This document shows positions 40,303 through 49,601 of a stretch of DNA of 64,000 bases, one piece after another. Source of the stretch: Crossiella sp. S99.2 (GTDB taxonomy: Bacteria > Actinomycetota > Actinomycetes > Mycobacteriales > Pseudonocardiaceae). How positions within the stretch are numbered: position 1 is the first letter of the stretch; each line of letters starts with the position of its first letter. The stretch is from the NCBI RefSeq assembly GCF_023094165.1, contig NZ_JALMDK010000009.1, positions 341,923-405,922 on the forward strand. Reading direction: 5' to 3'. The translations under genes were made by a program, and so were the position numbers. The notes under the pieces were generated by a model. That model worked only from the letters and a program-made list of their open reading frames with translations, had not been told where the DNA came from and searched no databases.

Positions 40303-42051
40303 GTGATCACCAGGATGTCGTCGTTGTTCCTGCGCACGCTGCGCGAGGATCCGGCGGACGCCGAGGTGCCGAGCCACAAGCTGCTCGTGCGCGCCGGCTA
40401 CGTCCGCAGGGTCGCGCCGGGCATGTTCTCCTGGCTGCCGCTGGGCTACCGGGTGCTGCGCAACATCGAGAAGGTCGTGCGCGAGGAGATGGACGCCATC
40501 GGCGGCCAGGAGGTGCACTTCCCCGCGCTGCTGCCCCGGGAGCCCTACGAGGCCACCGGCCGCTGGACCGAGTACGGCGACAGCCTGTTCCGGCTCCAGG
40601 ACCGCAAGAAGGCGGACTACCTGCTCGGGCCCACCCACGAGGAGCTGTTCACCCTCATGGTCAAGGGCGAGTACGGCTCCTACAAGGACTACCCGGCCGT
40701 GCTCTACCAGATCCAGAACAAGTACCGGGACGAGGCGCGGCCCCGCGCGGGCATCCTGCGCGGCCGCGAGTTCGTCATGAAGGACTCCTACTCCTTCGAC
40801 CTGGACGACGAGGGCCTCAAGCGCTCCTACGAGCTGCACCGCGAGGCCTACATCCGGATCTTCGACCGGCTCGGCCTCAAGTACGTGGTCGTCTCCGCGG
40901 TCTCCGGCGCGATGGGCGGCTCGGCCTCCGAGGAGTTCCTCGCCGAGAGCGAGACCGGTGAGGACACCTTCGTGCGGTGCCTGGAGTCCGGGTACGCGGC
41001 CAACGTCGAGGCCGTCACCACGCCGGTGCCGCCCGCTCGCGCGCTTGAGGGACTGCCCGCGGCGCAGGTCCACCACACGCCGAACACGCCGACCATCGAG
41101 ACCCTGGTCGACTTCCTCAACGGCGCCTCCCTCGGCCGCGAGTTCACCGCCGCGGACACGCTGAAGAACGTCATGGTCAAGGTGCGCAAGCCCGGCGACG
41201 CCGACTGGGACCTGCTCGCCGTGGGCGTGCCCGGCGACCGTGAGGTCGACTTCAAGCGCCTGGAGGCCTCGGTCTCGCCGCTTGAGGTCGCGCTGCTCGA
41301 AGAGGCCGACTTCAAGGCCAACCCCTGGCTGATCAAGGGCTACATCGGTCCGAAGGCCATCCAGGACAACGGGGTCCGCTACCTCGCCGACCCGCGCATC
41401 GTCACCGGCACCGCCTGGGTCACCGGCGCGGACCAGGCCGACCACCACGTGATCGACCTGGTGGCCGGCCGCGACTTCACCCCCGACGGCGTGATCGAGG
41501 CCGCCGAGATCCGCGAGGGCGACCCCTCGCCGGACGGCGCCGGCGTGCTGGTCGCCGCGCGCGGCATCGAGATCGGCCACATCTTCCAGCTCGGCCGCAA
41601 GTACGCCGACGCCTTCGGGCTGGACGCGCTCGGCCCGGACAGCAAGCCGGTCCGGATCACCATGGGCTCCTACGGCATCGGCGTCTCCCGCGCGGTCGCC
41701 GCGGTGGCCGAACAGCACTACGACGGTCGCGGGCTGATCTGGCCGCGCGAGATCGCGCCCGCCGACGTGCACGTGGTCATCGCGGGCAAGGACGAGACTC
41801 TGCGCGAGGGCGGCGAATCGCTGGCCGCCGAGCTGGACGCGCAGGGCGTGCGGGTGATCCTGGACGACCGCACCGCCTCGCCCGGGGTGAAGTTCGCCGA
41901 CGCGGAACTCGTCGGCGTGCCCACCATCGTGGTGGTCGGGCGCGGGCTGGCCAACGGCGTGGTCGAGGTCAAGGACCGGCGCACCGGCGAGCGCGAGGAC
42001 GTGCCGCGGGACGAGGTCGTGGCCACGCTGGTCGCCCTGGTACGCGGGTGA
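40303..42051 (+). CDS. proS: Prolyl-tRNA synthetase (bacterial type with editing insertion)
   Basis: This 582-residue class II synthetase charges tRNA-Pro. Motif 1 (MDAIGGQEVHFPALLP), motif 2 (YQIQNKYRDEARPRAGILRGREFVMKD) and motif 3 (RITMGSYGIGVSRAVAA) are intact. The INS editing domain, which hydrolyses Ala-tRNA-Pro, fills about 220-400, and the C-terminal anticodon-binding domain runs from about 480. GTG 40303 has AGGAG seven bases upstream. Confidence 0.97.
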   Translation: MITRMSSLFLRTLREDPADAEVPSHKLLVRAGYVRRVAPGMFSWLPLGYRVLRNIEKVVREEMDAIGGQEVHFPALLPREPYEATGRWTEYGDSLFRLQDRKKADYLLGPTHEELFTLMVKGEYGSYKDYPAVLYQIQNKYRDEARPRAGILRGREFVMKDSYSFDLDDEGLKRSYELHREAYIRIFDRLGLKYVVVSAVSGAMGGSASEEFLAESETGEDTFVRCLESGYAANVEAVTTPVPPARALEGLPAAQVHHTPNTPTIETLVDFLNGASLGREFTAADTLKNVMVKVRKPGDADWDLLAVGVPGDREVDFKRLEASVSPLEVALLEEADFKANPWLIKGYIGPKAIQDNGVRYLADPRIVTGTAWVTGADQADHHVIDLVAGRDFTPDGVIEAAEIREGDPSPDGAGVLVAARGIEIGHIFQLGRKYADAFGLDALGPDSKPVRITMGSYGIGVSRAVAAVAEQHYDGRGLIWPREIAPADVHVVIAGKDETLREGGESLAAELDAQGVRVILDDRTASPGVKFADAELVGVPTIVVVGRGLANGVVEVKDRRTGEREDVPRDEVVATLVALVRG

Positions 42052-42090
42052 ACCTGGCGTGACACCCGGGCACCAGGTAGACCTGCGTAG

Positions 42091-43467
42091 GTGACTGCGC
42101 AGCTACCCCTGGACGCCAACGGCGTGGACGAACTGGCGGCCCGTCTGCGAGCGGGGGGCATCGACCTGATCGCACTGTCCTTTGTGGACAATGCGGGCAT
42201 TGTCCGGGTCAAGGCGGTGCCCTCCCGCAAGCTGGCCGCGGCCGTCCGGCACGGGGTCGGCGCCTCGCCCTGCTTCGAGACCTTCACCTGTGACGACCGG
42301 CCGCTGGTCGGCAAGTACCTGGGTGGGCCGGACGGCGACCTCCGGCTCATCCCGGACCTGAACCGGCTGGTGCCGCTGGCCGCGCAGACCGGGTGGGCGC
42401 TGGCCCCGGCCACCAAGTTCACCCAGGACGGTGAGGTCTTCACCGCGTGTCAGCGCAGCTTCGCCGCCCGGCAGGTCGCCGCGGCGGCCGAGCTTGGCCT
42501 GGAACTGCGGATGGCCTTCGAGACCGAGTGGCAGGTCGGACTGCCCGACACCGGCGCGGAGTTCGTGCCCGCCTTCGAGGGGCCGGGCTACGGGCTGGCC
42601 CGGTTGTCGGCGGTCGCCGACTACGCGCGTGACCTGGTGCAGGTGCTCGGCCGGCAGGAGATCGAGGTCGAGCAGTTCCACCCCGAGTACGCACTTGGAC
42701 AGCTGGAGCTGTCCATCGAGCCGAACGATCCGGTGGCCGCCGCCGACGACGTGCTGCTGGTCCGGCACACCATCCGCCGGATCACCGCGGCGCGCGGCTG
42801 GCGGGCCAGTTTCGCGCCGACCGCGGTCGCCGGCCGGTCCGGCTCCGGCGCGCATGTTCACCTGTCCGTGCACACCAAGGGTGGACCGGCGTTCGCGGGC
42901 GGGTCCGGCCGACACGGTCTGCGACCGGTGGGCGAGGCGTTCCTGGCCGGGGTGCTGCGCGAACTGCCCGGACTGATCGCGATCGGCGCCGGGAACCCGG
43001 CCAGCTTCCTGCGGCTGCAGCCCTCGTTCTGGGCCGGCGCCTGGCAGTGCTGGGGCCGGGAGACCAGGGAGGCGGCGCTGCGGTTCATCACGCCCTCGGC
43101 CGGTCAGCGGCCGAGCGCGGCCAACGCCGAGATCAAGTGCTTCGACGCCACCGCCAACCCGTACCTGGTGGTCGGCGGCATCATCGCGGCCGGCCTGGCC
43201 GGGGTCCGGGCCGAACTGACCCTGCCGCCGGAGATCACCGGCGATCCGGTCACCATGACCGAGGACCAGCGCGCGGCGGCGGGCGTGCACCGGCTGCCGA
43301 CCTCGGTGCTGGAGGCCGCGGACGCGCTCGAAGGCTCCGAGGTGCTGGCCGAGGCACTCGGCGCGCCACTGCACGACGCGATCCTCACCGTGCGCCGCGG
43401 CGAGGCGGAACGCTTCGCCGACGCCGACGCGGAGGAGATCGTCACGCGCACCCGCTGGCTGTTCTGA
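42091..43467 (+). CDS. Glutamine synthetase-family gamma-glutamyl ligase (GlnA3/GlnA4/FluG-C type)
   Basis: This 458-residue GS-fold protein is not the housekeeping GlnA. It begins GVDELAARLRAGGIDLIALS, has AFETEWQVG and ELSIEPNDP in the active-site barrel, GRSGSGAHVHLSVH (ATP/ammonia side) and SAANAEIKCFDATANPYLVV (glutamate-binding Arg region altered to EIKCFDATANPY). Such paralogues ligate glutamate to amines (polyamines, ethanolamine). The amidohydrolase gene starts immediately after the stop, so the pair mirrors the two halves of fungal FluG. GTG 42091 lacks a ribosome-binding site and may be leaderless (TAGACC at 42078). Confidence 0.85.
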   Translation: MTAQLPLDANGVDELAARLRAGGIDLIALSFVDNAGIVRVKAVPSRKLAAAVRHGVGASPCFETFTCDDRPLVGKYLGGPDGDLRLIPDLNRLVPLAAQTGWALAPATKFTQDGEVFTACQRSFAARQVAAAAELGLELRMAFETEWQVGLPDTGAEFVPAFEGPGYGLARLSAVADYARDLVQVLGRQEIEVEQFHPEYALGQLELSIEPNDPVAAADDVLLVRHTIRRITAARGWRASFAPTAVAGRSGSGAHVHLSVHTKGGPAFAGGSGRHGLRPVGEAFLAGVLRELPGLIAIGAGNPASFLRLQPSFWAGAWQCWGRETREAALRFITPSAGQRPSAANAEIKCFDATANPYLVVGGIIAAGLAGVRAELTLPPEITGDPVTMTEDQRAAAGVHRLPTSVLEAADALEGSEVLAEALGAPLHDAILTVRRGEAERFADADAEEIVTRTRWLF

Positions 43468-44601
43468 ATGATCACCGACGAGGTGCCGCTGCTCGACCAC
43501 CACTGCCACGGCGTGGTCGACGCCGACCTGGACCGCCCCGCCTTCGAGGCGCTGCTCACCGAGGCGCCCACCGCGCACCCGGGACGCAGCGGGTTCGACT
43601 CGCTGCTGGGCGCGGCCGTGCTGCGCTGGTGCGCGCCGCTGCTCGACCTCGAACCGCACTGCGATCCCGAGCGTTACCTGGCCCGGCGCTGGGAACTGGG
43701 CTGGTCGGAGGTCAGCAGTCGGCTGCTGCGCGCCGCCGGGGTCGGCACCTGGCTGGTCGACACCGGCTACAGCTCGGTATCGCTGACCACCCCCACTGAG
43801 CTGGCCGGACTCGGCGGCGGCGTGGCACACGAGATCCTGCGGCTGGAACAGGTCTTCGAAGAGGTCTCCCGCACCGCCGACGCCGCCGGACTCGCCGCGG
43901 CGGTGGAGGCGGCGGTGCGCACCCGCGGCGCGCACGCGGTCGGCCTGAAGAGCATCGTCGCCTACCGCACTGGCCTCGAACTGCCCGCCCAGCCACCCAC
44001 CGCGGCCGAGTTCACCCGGGCCGCGGACACCTGGCTGCGCGAGGGCGACGGCCGGCTCGCCGACCCCGTGCTGCTCAGCTGGCTGGCGCACCTGGGCGTG
44101 CGGGTCGGCGCCGAACTGGGCCTGCCGCTGCAACTGCACACCGGCTTCGGCGACCCCGACCTGCGGCTGCAGCGCGCCGACCCGCTGCTGCTCAGCGACT
44201 TCCTGTCCGCGACCCGGCACGGCAGCGCCACGGTGATGCTGCTGCACTGCTGGCCGTTCCACCGCAACGCCGGCTTCCTCGCGCACGTCTACGGGCAGGT
44301 TCGGGTTGACGTCGGACTCGCCGTGCCCTACGTGGGCGAGCGCGCGCACGAGGTGCTCGCCGAACTGCTGGAGCTGGCCCCGTTCAGCTCGGTCTGCTAC
44401 TCCTCCGACGGCTACGGCCTGCCTGAGCTGCTGTTCCTGGGCGCCAAGCTGTGGCGGCGCGGACTGGGCAGGCTGGTGGACACCTGGGTCGCCGCCGACG
44501 CGCTGCCGGTCCGCGCCGCCGAACGCCTGGTGCACGGCATCGCCGCGGGCAACGCCGCCAAGGTCTACATCCACGCTCGGCCGAATGGACTAACCGGTTA
44601 G
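43468..44601 (+). CDS. Amidohydrolase-family protein (FluG N-domain-like)
   Basis: This 377-residue TIM-barrel metal hydrolase starts LLDHHCHGVVDAD (HxH-type metal motif) and has GLKSIVAYRTGLEL (lysine), LPLQLHTGFGDPDLRL (His), VMLLHCWPFHRNAGFLAH (His) and CYSSDGYGLPELLFLG (Asp). These are the expected metal and catalytic positions of amidohydrolases. The start codon abuts the stop of the glutamine synthetase-like gene with no gap. The likely role is hydrolysis of a gamma-glutamyl amide or related product, inferred from the pairing only. Confidence 0.87.
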   Translation: MITDEVPLLDHHCHGVVDADLDRPAFEALLTEAPTAHPGRSGFDSLLGAAVLRWCAPLLDLEPHCDPERYLARRWELGWSEVSSRLLRAAGVGTWLVDTGYSSVSLTTPTELAGLGGGVAHEILRLEQVFEEVSRTADAAGLAAAVEAAVRTRGAHAVGLKSIVAYRTGLELPAQPPTAAEFTRAADTWLREGDGRLADPVLLSWLAHLGVRVGAELGLPLQLHTGFGDPDLRLQRADPLLLSDFLSATRHGSATVMLLHCWPFHRNAGFLAHVYGQVRVDVGLAVPYVGERAHEVLAELLELAPFSSVCYSSDGYGLPELLFLGAKLWRRGLGRLVDTWVAADALPVRAAERLVHGIAAGNAAKVYIHARPNGLTG

Positions 44602-44631
44602 GCGGAACCGCCCACGTCGCTTATGTATCTG

Positions 44632-44661
44632 TTGAAACGCACCTCCTTTAGTTCGTATCTG
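44632..44661 (+). promoter_or_regulatory. Candidate promoter of the first S15-type peptidase gene
   Basis: TTGAAA (44632-44637) and TATCTG (44656-44661) are separated by 18 bases, 31 bases before ATG 44693. This stretch is less GC-rich than its surroundings. Confidence 0.45.
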
Positions 44662-44692
44662 CTGGTCACAGCGATCTTGTGTGCTGGACCAC

Positions 44693-46573
44693 ATGCGCCC
44701 TGCACGCACCACCCTGACCCTGCTGACCGCGGTGACCGCCGCGTTCGCGGGCACTCTGGCCGTCCTGCCGGCCAGTGCCGCCCCCGCGCCCGCGGGGATG
44801 TCCGTCGTCGCCGACGAGACCCAGCCGATCTACTCCCACGCCGAGGCCATCCGCGAGACCGTCTACATCGAGTCCAAGATCGACAGTGACGGTGACGGCA
44901 AGCTCGACCGCATCGCCGCCGACGTCATGCGCCCCAAGGAGACCAACACCGCCGGCCTGAAGTCGCCGGTGGTCATGGAGGCCAGCCCGTACTACCGCGG
45001 CACCACCGCGCGCGAACGCGCCGTCGACGCCGACCGCCAGATCCCCGGCACCGCGCCGCGTGGCTTCGGCCGCTGGTACGACGAGTTCTTCGTGCCGCGC
45101 GGTTACGCCGTGGTCGAGGTGGAGATGCAGGGCACCTCCCGCTCGGCGGGCTGCCCGACCACCGGCGGCAAGGAGGACACCGCCTCGATCGTGGCCTCCA
45201 TCGACTGGCTCAACGGCCGCACCAAGGCCTACTACGCCGACGGCAAGCCCGCGGTCGCCTCCTGGAGCACCGGCAAGGTCGGCATGCTCGGCGTCTCCTA
45301 CAACGGCACCCTGCCCAACGCGGTGGCCACCGCCGGCATCGAGGGCCTCAAGACCATCGTGCCGATCGCGGCCATCTCCAGCTGGTACGACTACACCCGC
45401 GACCAGGGCATCGGCTACAGCGGCGGCTGGGACCGGCGCTACCCGGAGTACCTGGCCAACTACGTCATCAGCGCCGACGCCAAGACCAAGTGCGCCGCCA
45501 AGGTGAAGGCCCTCGGCGACAACGCCGGCGACGACACCTTCGACTACACCCCGTTCTGGCAGGAACGCGACTACCGCCCCAGCGCCGCCAACATCAAGGC
45601 GTCGGTATTCGTCGTGCACGGCCAGGAGGACTGGAACGTCAAGCCCGGCCACTACTCCAAGCTCTGGTACGAGCTGGTCAAGAACAACACCCCGCGCAAG
45701 ATCTGGCTGCACCGCGGCGCCCACCTCGACCCGATCGGCTTCCGCCAGGCCGAGTGGCAGCGCGTGATGCACAAGTGGATGGACCACTGGCTGGTCGGCC
45801 TGCAGAACGGGATCATGAACGAGCCGCAGGCTGACATCCAGCGCCCCAACGGCGCCTGGGAGACCCACTCCAGCTGGCCGCAGGCCGGCACCGCCAACGC
45901 CAAGCTGTACTTCGGCCCGGCCACCTCCGGCGCGGTCGGCTCGCTGAACAAGACCGCGGCCACTGGCACCCAGTCCTTCACCAACAACAGCAGCCAGACC
46001 GAGACCACCGCGGTGTCCACCCCGGAAACCGCCAAGGCCAACCGGCTCGCCTACCTGACCGCGCCGCTGACCAAGAACACCACGCTGTCGGGCACCACCA
46101 AGCTCGACGTCTCGGTCACCCCGGACAGCGCCAGCACCCCGCTGACCGCGGTCCTGGTCGACTACGGCCCGGCGACCACCACCACGCTGTCCGACAAGAC
46201 TCCGGAACAGCTGCTCACCGAGTCCTGTGAGGCCGCTGACCTGGCCCTGCGCACCGGTTGCGCGGCGCCGCCGCTGGAAAGCCAGGCCGCGGTCACCTAC
46301 CAGGTGGTCACCAAGGGCTCGATCGACGTCAAGAACCACGCGTCGCTGCAGCGCGGCACCCCGCTGACGCCGGGCACCGCCTACCGGGTCCGTTTCGAGC
46401 TGCACCCGAAGGACTACGTGTTCCCGGCCGGGCACCGCATCGGCGTGGTGCTCGTGGCCAACCTGAGCAGCTACGCCTCGGTGGACGCCGCGGCCCGCGG
46501 TCTGCGGGTGTCGCTGGCCGCCAGCAGCGTGGACCTGCCGCTGGTCGGCGGCAGCACCGCGCTCGGCGGCTGA
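44693..46573 (+). CDS. Secreted Xaa-Pro dipeptidyl-peptidase/CocE-type hydrolase 1
   Basis: This 626-residue protein is exported by a Sec signal (LLTAVTAAFAGTLAVLPASA). The alpha/beta-hydrolase part has ADVMRPKETN at the start, nucleophile S202 in GMLGVSYNG, VVHGQEDWNVKPGHY (Asp) and HRGAHLDP (His). The C-terminal beta-sandwich (X-Pro dipeptidyl-peptidase C-like) ends FELHPKDYVFPAGHRIGVV. The family (S15/X-Pro or cocaine-esterase-like) cleaves X-Pro dipeptides or esters. ATG 44693 begins the signal directly; GTG 44681 would add four residues. A 30-residue segment with two cysteines near 515-545 is absent from the paralogue downstream. Confidence 0.92.
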   Translation: MRPARTTLTLLTAVTAAFAGTLAVLPASAAPAPAGMSVVADETQPIYSHAEAIRETVYIESKIDSDGDGKLDRIAADVMRPKETNTAGLKSPVVMEASPYYRGTTARERAVDADRQIPGTAPRGFGRWYDEFFVPRGYAVVEVEMQGTSRSAGCPTTGGKEDTASIVASIDWLNGRTKAYYADGKPAVASWSTGKVGMLGVSYNGTLPNAVATAGIEGLKTIVPIAAISSWYDYTRDQGIGYSGGWDRRYPEYLANYVISADAKTKCAAKVKALGDNAGDDTFDYTPFWQERDYRPSAANIKASVFVVHGQEDWNVKPGHYSKLWYELVKNNTPRKIWLHRGAHLDPIGFRQAEWQRVMHKWMDHWLVGLQNGIMNEPQADIQRPNGAWETHSSWPQAGTANAKLYFGPATSGAVGSLNKTAATGTQSFTNNSSQTETTAVSTPETAKANRLAYLTAPLTKNTTLSGTTKLDVSVTPDSASTPLTAVLVDYGPATTTTLSDKTPEQLLTESCEAADLALRTGCAAPPLESQAAVTYQVVTKGSIDVKNHASLQRGTPLTPGTAYRVRFELHPKDYVFPAGHRIGVVLVANLSSYASVDAAARGLRVSLAASSVDLPLVGGSTALGG

Positions 46574-46607
46574 CAACTCGACCGTCCCACCGAACAACAC
46601 CGGTAAT

Positions 46608-46650
46608 AGCGGTGGTCCCGCCCGGCAGCACCCCGGGCGGGACCACCGCT
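46608..46650 (+). terminator. Terminator between the two S15-type peptidase genes
   Basis: A perfect 18-bp stem (46608-46625 with 46633-46650) and seven-base loop, 34 bases after the stop, separates the paralogues into two transcripts. Confidence 0.88.
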
Positions 46651-46799
46651 CGTTTCGGCCCGAACGGCCTGGTTTCAAGCATTCGAAGCAGGTCAGAGCG
46701 CACAAGGTTGCGCCATTAGGTCGATCCGCCAGGCCCATTCGTCCTGTGAGCTGTCAGCGGTCGCGCCTCGGTGAGGCAGGCGCGACCGGAGGAGGATTC

Positions 46800-48569
46800 A
46801 TGGAACACGCGCGCAGACCAGTCGCGCTGCTCGCCGGTCTGGTGGCTGTGGTCACCGGCTCGGCGTTGCTGATGCCGCTTTCCGCCGCGGCGACCCCGCA
46901 GGGGCCGGTGGTCGGCAACGAGACCAAGCCGATCTACTCCCACGCCGACGCGGTGAAGGAAACCGTCTACATCGAGTCCAAGATCGACAGTGACTCGGAC
47001 GGCAAGCTCGACCGGATCGCCGCGGACGTCATGCGTCCCAAGGAGACCAACTCCGGCCTGAAGGTCCCGATCGTGATGGAGGCCAGCCCGTATTACCAGC
47101 TGGCCCCGCTGCTGACCCGCGATCGCCTGGACCGGCAGATCCCGATGCTGCCGAAGGACTTCCGTCGCTGGTACGACGAGTTCTTCGTGCCGCGCGGCTA
47201 CGCCGTGGTCGAGGTCGAGATGCAGGGCACCGCCCGCTCCGACGGCTGCCCGACCACCGGCGGCAAGGAGGACACCCGGTCCATCGCCGCCTCCATCGAC
47301 TGGCTCAACGGTCGCGCGAAGGCCTTCTACGCCGACGGCACCCCCGCTGTCGCCTCCTGGAGCACCGGCGCCGTGGGCATGCTCGGCGGCTCCTACAACG
47401 GCACCCTGCCGACCGCGGTCGCCGCGACCGGCATCAAGGGCCTCAAGACGATCGTGCCCATGTCGGCGATCTCCAGCTGGTACGACTACACCCGCGACCA
47501 GGGCATCGGCTACAGCAACGGCTGGGACGAGCGCTACGCCCAGTGGCTGGCCAGCTACGTCGCCAGCCCCGCTGCCCGCGAGCGTTGCAAGGAGCAGCTC
47601 AAGGCGCTGGGTGACAACTCCGGCGATGACACGTTCAACTACACCTCGTTCTGGCGGGAACGCGACTACAAGCCGGACGTGGACAACATCCGCGCCTCGG
47701 TGTTCGTCGTGCACGGCCAGGAGGACTGGAACGTCAAGCCGGCCCACTACTCCAAGCTGTGGGACCTGCTGGCCAAGAACCATGTCCCACGCAAGCTGTG
47801 GCTGCTGCGCGGCGGGCACATCGACCCGAACGGCGTGCGCCAGGCCGAGTGGCAGGCCGCGATGCACCGGTGGATGGACCACTGGCTGTACGGCCTGGAC
47901 AACGGCGTGATGAAGGAGCCGATCGCCGACATCCAGCGCCCGGACGGCAAGTGGGAGACCCAGACCAGCTGGCCGGACAAGAAGGCGCAGGACACCCGCC
48001 TGTTCTTCGGCCCGGCCACCGACGGCGTCGCGGGCACCCTGCGCTCGCTGCCGAGCTGGCCGGCCGGGAACCAGTCGTTCACCGACGACCCGCAGCAGAC
48101 CGAGGTCAACGCGATCGGCGGCCCGGAAGCGGCCAAGGCCAACCGCCTCGCCTACCTGACCCCCGAGCTGAAGCAGCCCACCAGGATCTCGGGCACTTCC
48201 GAGGTCACCGTCCGGGTCACCCCGGAGACCACCAGCACTCCGCTGACCGGTCTCCTGGTCGACTACGGCCCGGCCAGCGACCCGGCCTTCCGCCCGGTCG
48301 TGGTCACCCGTGGCGCGATCGACGTGAAGAACCACCTGTCGCTGAGCTGGGAACACGACCTCAAGCCCGGCCAGTCCTACTACGTGCGCTGGAAGCTGCA
48401 CCCGAAGGACTACATCTTCGCCGCCGGTCACCGCATCGGCCTGGTGGTCGTGGCCAACGACGCGAGCTACGTCTCGGTCGACGCCAAGGCAGGCAAGAAC
48501 TCGATCTCGCTGCTGACCAGCCACATCGAGCTTCCGGTTGTCGGCGGCCGCAAGGCCCTCGGCTTCTGA
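46800..48569 (+). CDS. Secreted Xaa-Pro dipeptidyl-peptidase/CocE-type hydrolase 2
   Basis: This 589-residue paralogue of the preceding gene shares long identical stretches (for example RWYDEFFVPRGYAVVEVEMQ). A Sec signal (VALLAGLVAVVTGSALLMPL) leads into the hydrolase core with S198 in GMLGGSYNG, VVHGQEDWNVKPAHY and LRGGHIDP as the Asp and His motifs, then the C-terminal beta-sandwich. ATG 46800 follows GGAGGAGG. Independent promoter and terminator suggest separate regulation from copy 1. Confidence 0.93.
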   Translation: MEHARRPVALLAGLVAVVTGSALLMPLSAAATPQGPVVGNETKPIYSHADAVKETVYIESKIDSDSDGKLDRIAADVMRPKETNSGLKVPIVMEASPYYQLAPLLTRDRLDRQIPMLPKDFRRWYDEFFVPRGYAVVEVEMQGTARSDGCPTTGGKEDTRSIAASIDWLNGRAKAFYADGTPAVASWSTGAVGMLGGSYNGTLPTAVAATGIKGLKTIVPMSAISSWYDYTRDQGIGYSNGWDERYAQWLASYVASPAARERCKEQLKALGDNSGDDTFNYTSFWRERDYKPDVDNIRASVFVVHGQEDWNVKPAHYSKLWDLLAKNHVPRKLWLLRGGHIDPNGVRQAEWQAAMHRWMDHWLYGLDNGVMKEPIADIQRPDGKWETQTSWPDKKAQDTRLFFGPATDGVAGTLRSLPSWPAGNQSFTDDPQQTEVNAIGGPEAAKANRLAYLTPELKQPTRISGTSEVTVRVTPETTSTPLTGLLVDYGPASDPAFRPVVVTRGAIDVKNHLSLSWEHDLKPGQSYYVRWKLHPKDYIFAAGHRIGLVVVANDASYVSVDAKAGKNSISLLTSHIELPVVGGRKALGF

Positions 48570-48905
48570 CCAGCTGCCAGGGACCACTCAGCTCCCAGGG
48601 GCCGAGCACCCCTGACAGCCCGCACCACCAGCACTGACCGCAGCGCCCCGGCGACCAACCGCCGGGGCGCTGTCACGTCCGCACCAGCTCACTCGGTCAC
48701 CAGCGCGAGACAGCGGCACTCAGCCGATCCACACACCATCCCCGCTGACAAGACCCGCACCCGGCCCCGCCGACAAGACCATCGTCAGCCAGCCCGAATC
48801 CGCCAAATCCACCTAGCCACGACGCACCGGTCCCCGGCCCTCGCCGCAGCCCCGCAGCGCCCGAGCGCCGCAGCCACGAGCGCTGCGGAGCACCATCGCC
48901 GCAGC
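48570..48905. other. Intergenic region between convergent genes
   Basis: These 336 bases hold the terminator at 48641 and C-rich sequence with a small repeat (GCTGACAAGACC / GCCGACAAGACC near 48745-48780). No gene is seen. Confidence 0.5.
48641..48672 (+). terminator. Terminator after S15-type peptidase 2
   Basis: CAGCGCCCCGGCG (48641-48653) pairs perfectly with 48660-48672 around a six-base loop. Confidence 0.8.
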
Positions 48906-49601
48906 TCAGCGCACCAGCGCCGCCAACACCCCCGCCGTATCCACCAGATCCGGCAACACCACATGCGCCCCCGCCGCCCGCAACTCGGCCGCGTCACACC
49001 GCCCAGTCGCCACCCCGACCGCGGTCGCCCCGTGGTGCAACGCCGCCGCCACGTCATGCGGCGTGTCGCCCACCACGACCACCCGCTCAGCCGGGAACGC
49101 CACCCCGTACTTGCGTCCGGCCAGCGTCACCGCCGTACTCACCAGCGGATGCCGCTCCACCGACTCGTGCCCGTACCCGCCGACCTCGAAGTCCACGTGC
49201 TCATCCAGCCCGAACGCGTCCAGCTTGAACCGCGCGACCTCCGGCAGATTCCCGGTGACCAGGCTCTGCACCACTCCTGGCGTGTCCGCCAGCGCCCGCA
49301 GCACCGCCGCCGCCCCCGGTAACGCGCTGCCACGTTCGTGCAGCACCTCGCGGTCCTCGGCCACCACGTCGACCAGCGCGGCGAACACCCGCCGCACCTC
49401 GTCCTCGGTGTCCGGGATGCCATGCCGGTTCAGTAGCTCGGTGGTGATCGCCCGCTCAGTCCGCCCCTGCATCGACGGCACATGCCGGATCGCCTGCCCA
49501 GCCAGCCGCCGCAGCACGGTCCCGTACCAGTCAGCGCCGGTTCCGCGCAGGTCAACCAGGGTCAGATCGATATCCCAGAGCACCAGCGTGTGCGGCGTCA
49601 T
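48906..49601 (-). CDS. HAD-superfamily phosphatase (phosphoglycolate phosphatase-like)
   Basis: This 231-residue hydrolase has motif I LWDIDLTLVD (DxDxT), motif II LVTGN, the lysine region GRKYG and motif IV VVVGDTPHDVAAA. The cap is of the small helical C1 type. The substrate is unknown; the group includes phosphoglycolate phosphatases. Its ATG overlaps the stop of the upstream anchored protein (TGATG at 49599-49603), so they are translationally coupled. Confidence 0.9.
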   Translation of the reverse strand: MTPHTLVLWDIDLTLVDLRGTGADWYGTVLRRLAGQAIRHVPSMQGRTERAITTELLNRHGIPDTEDEVRRVFAALVDVVAEDREVLHERGSALPGAAAVLRALADTPGVVQSLVTGNLPEVARFKLDAFGLDEHVDFEVGGYGHESVERHPLVSTAVTLAGRKYGVAFPAERVVVVGDTPHDVAAALHHGATAVGVATGRCDAAELRAAGAHVVLPDLVDTAGVLAALVR

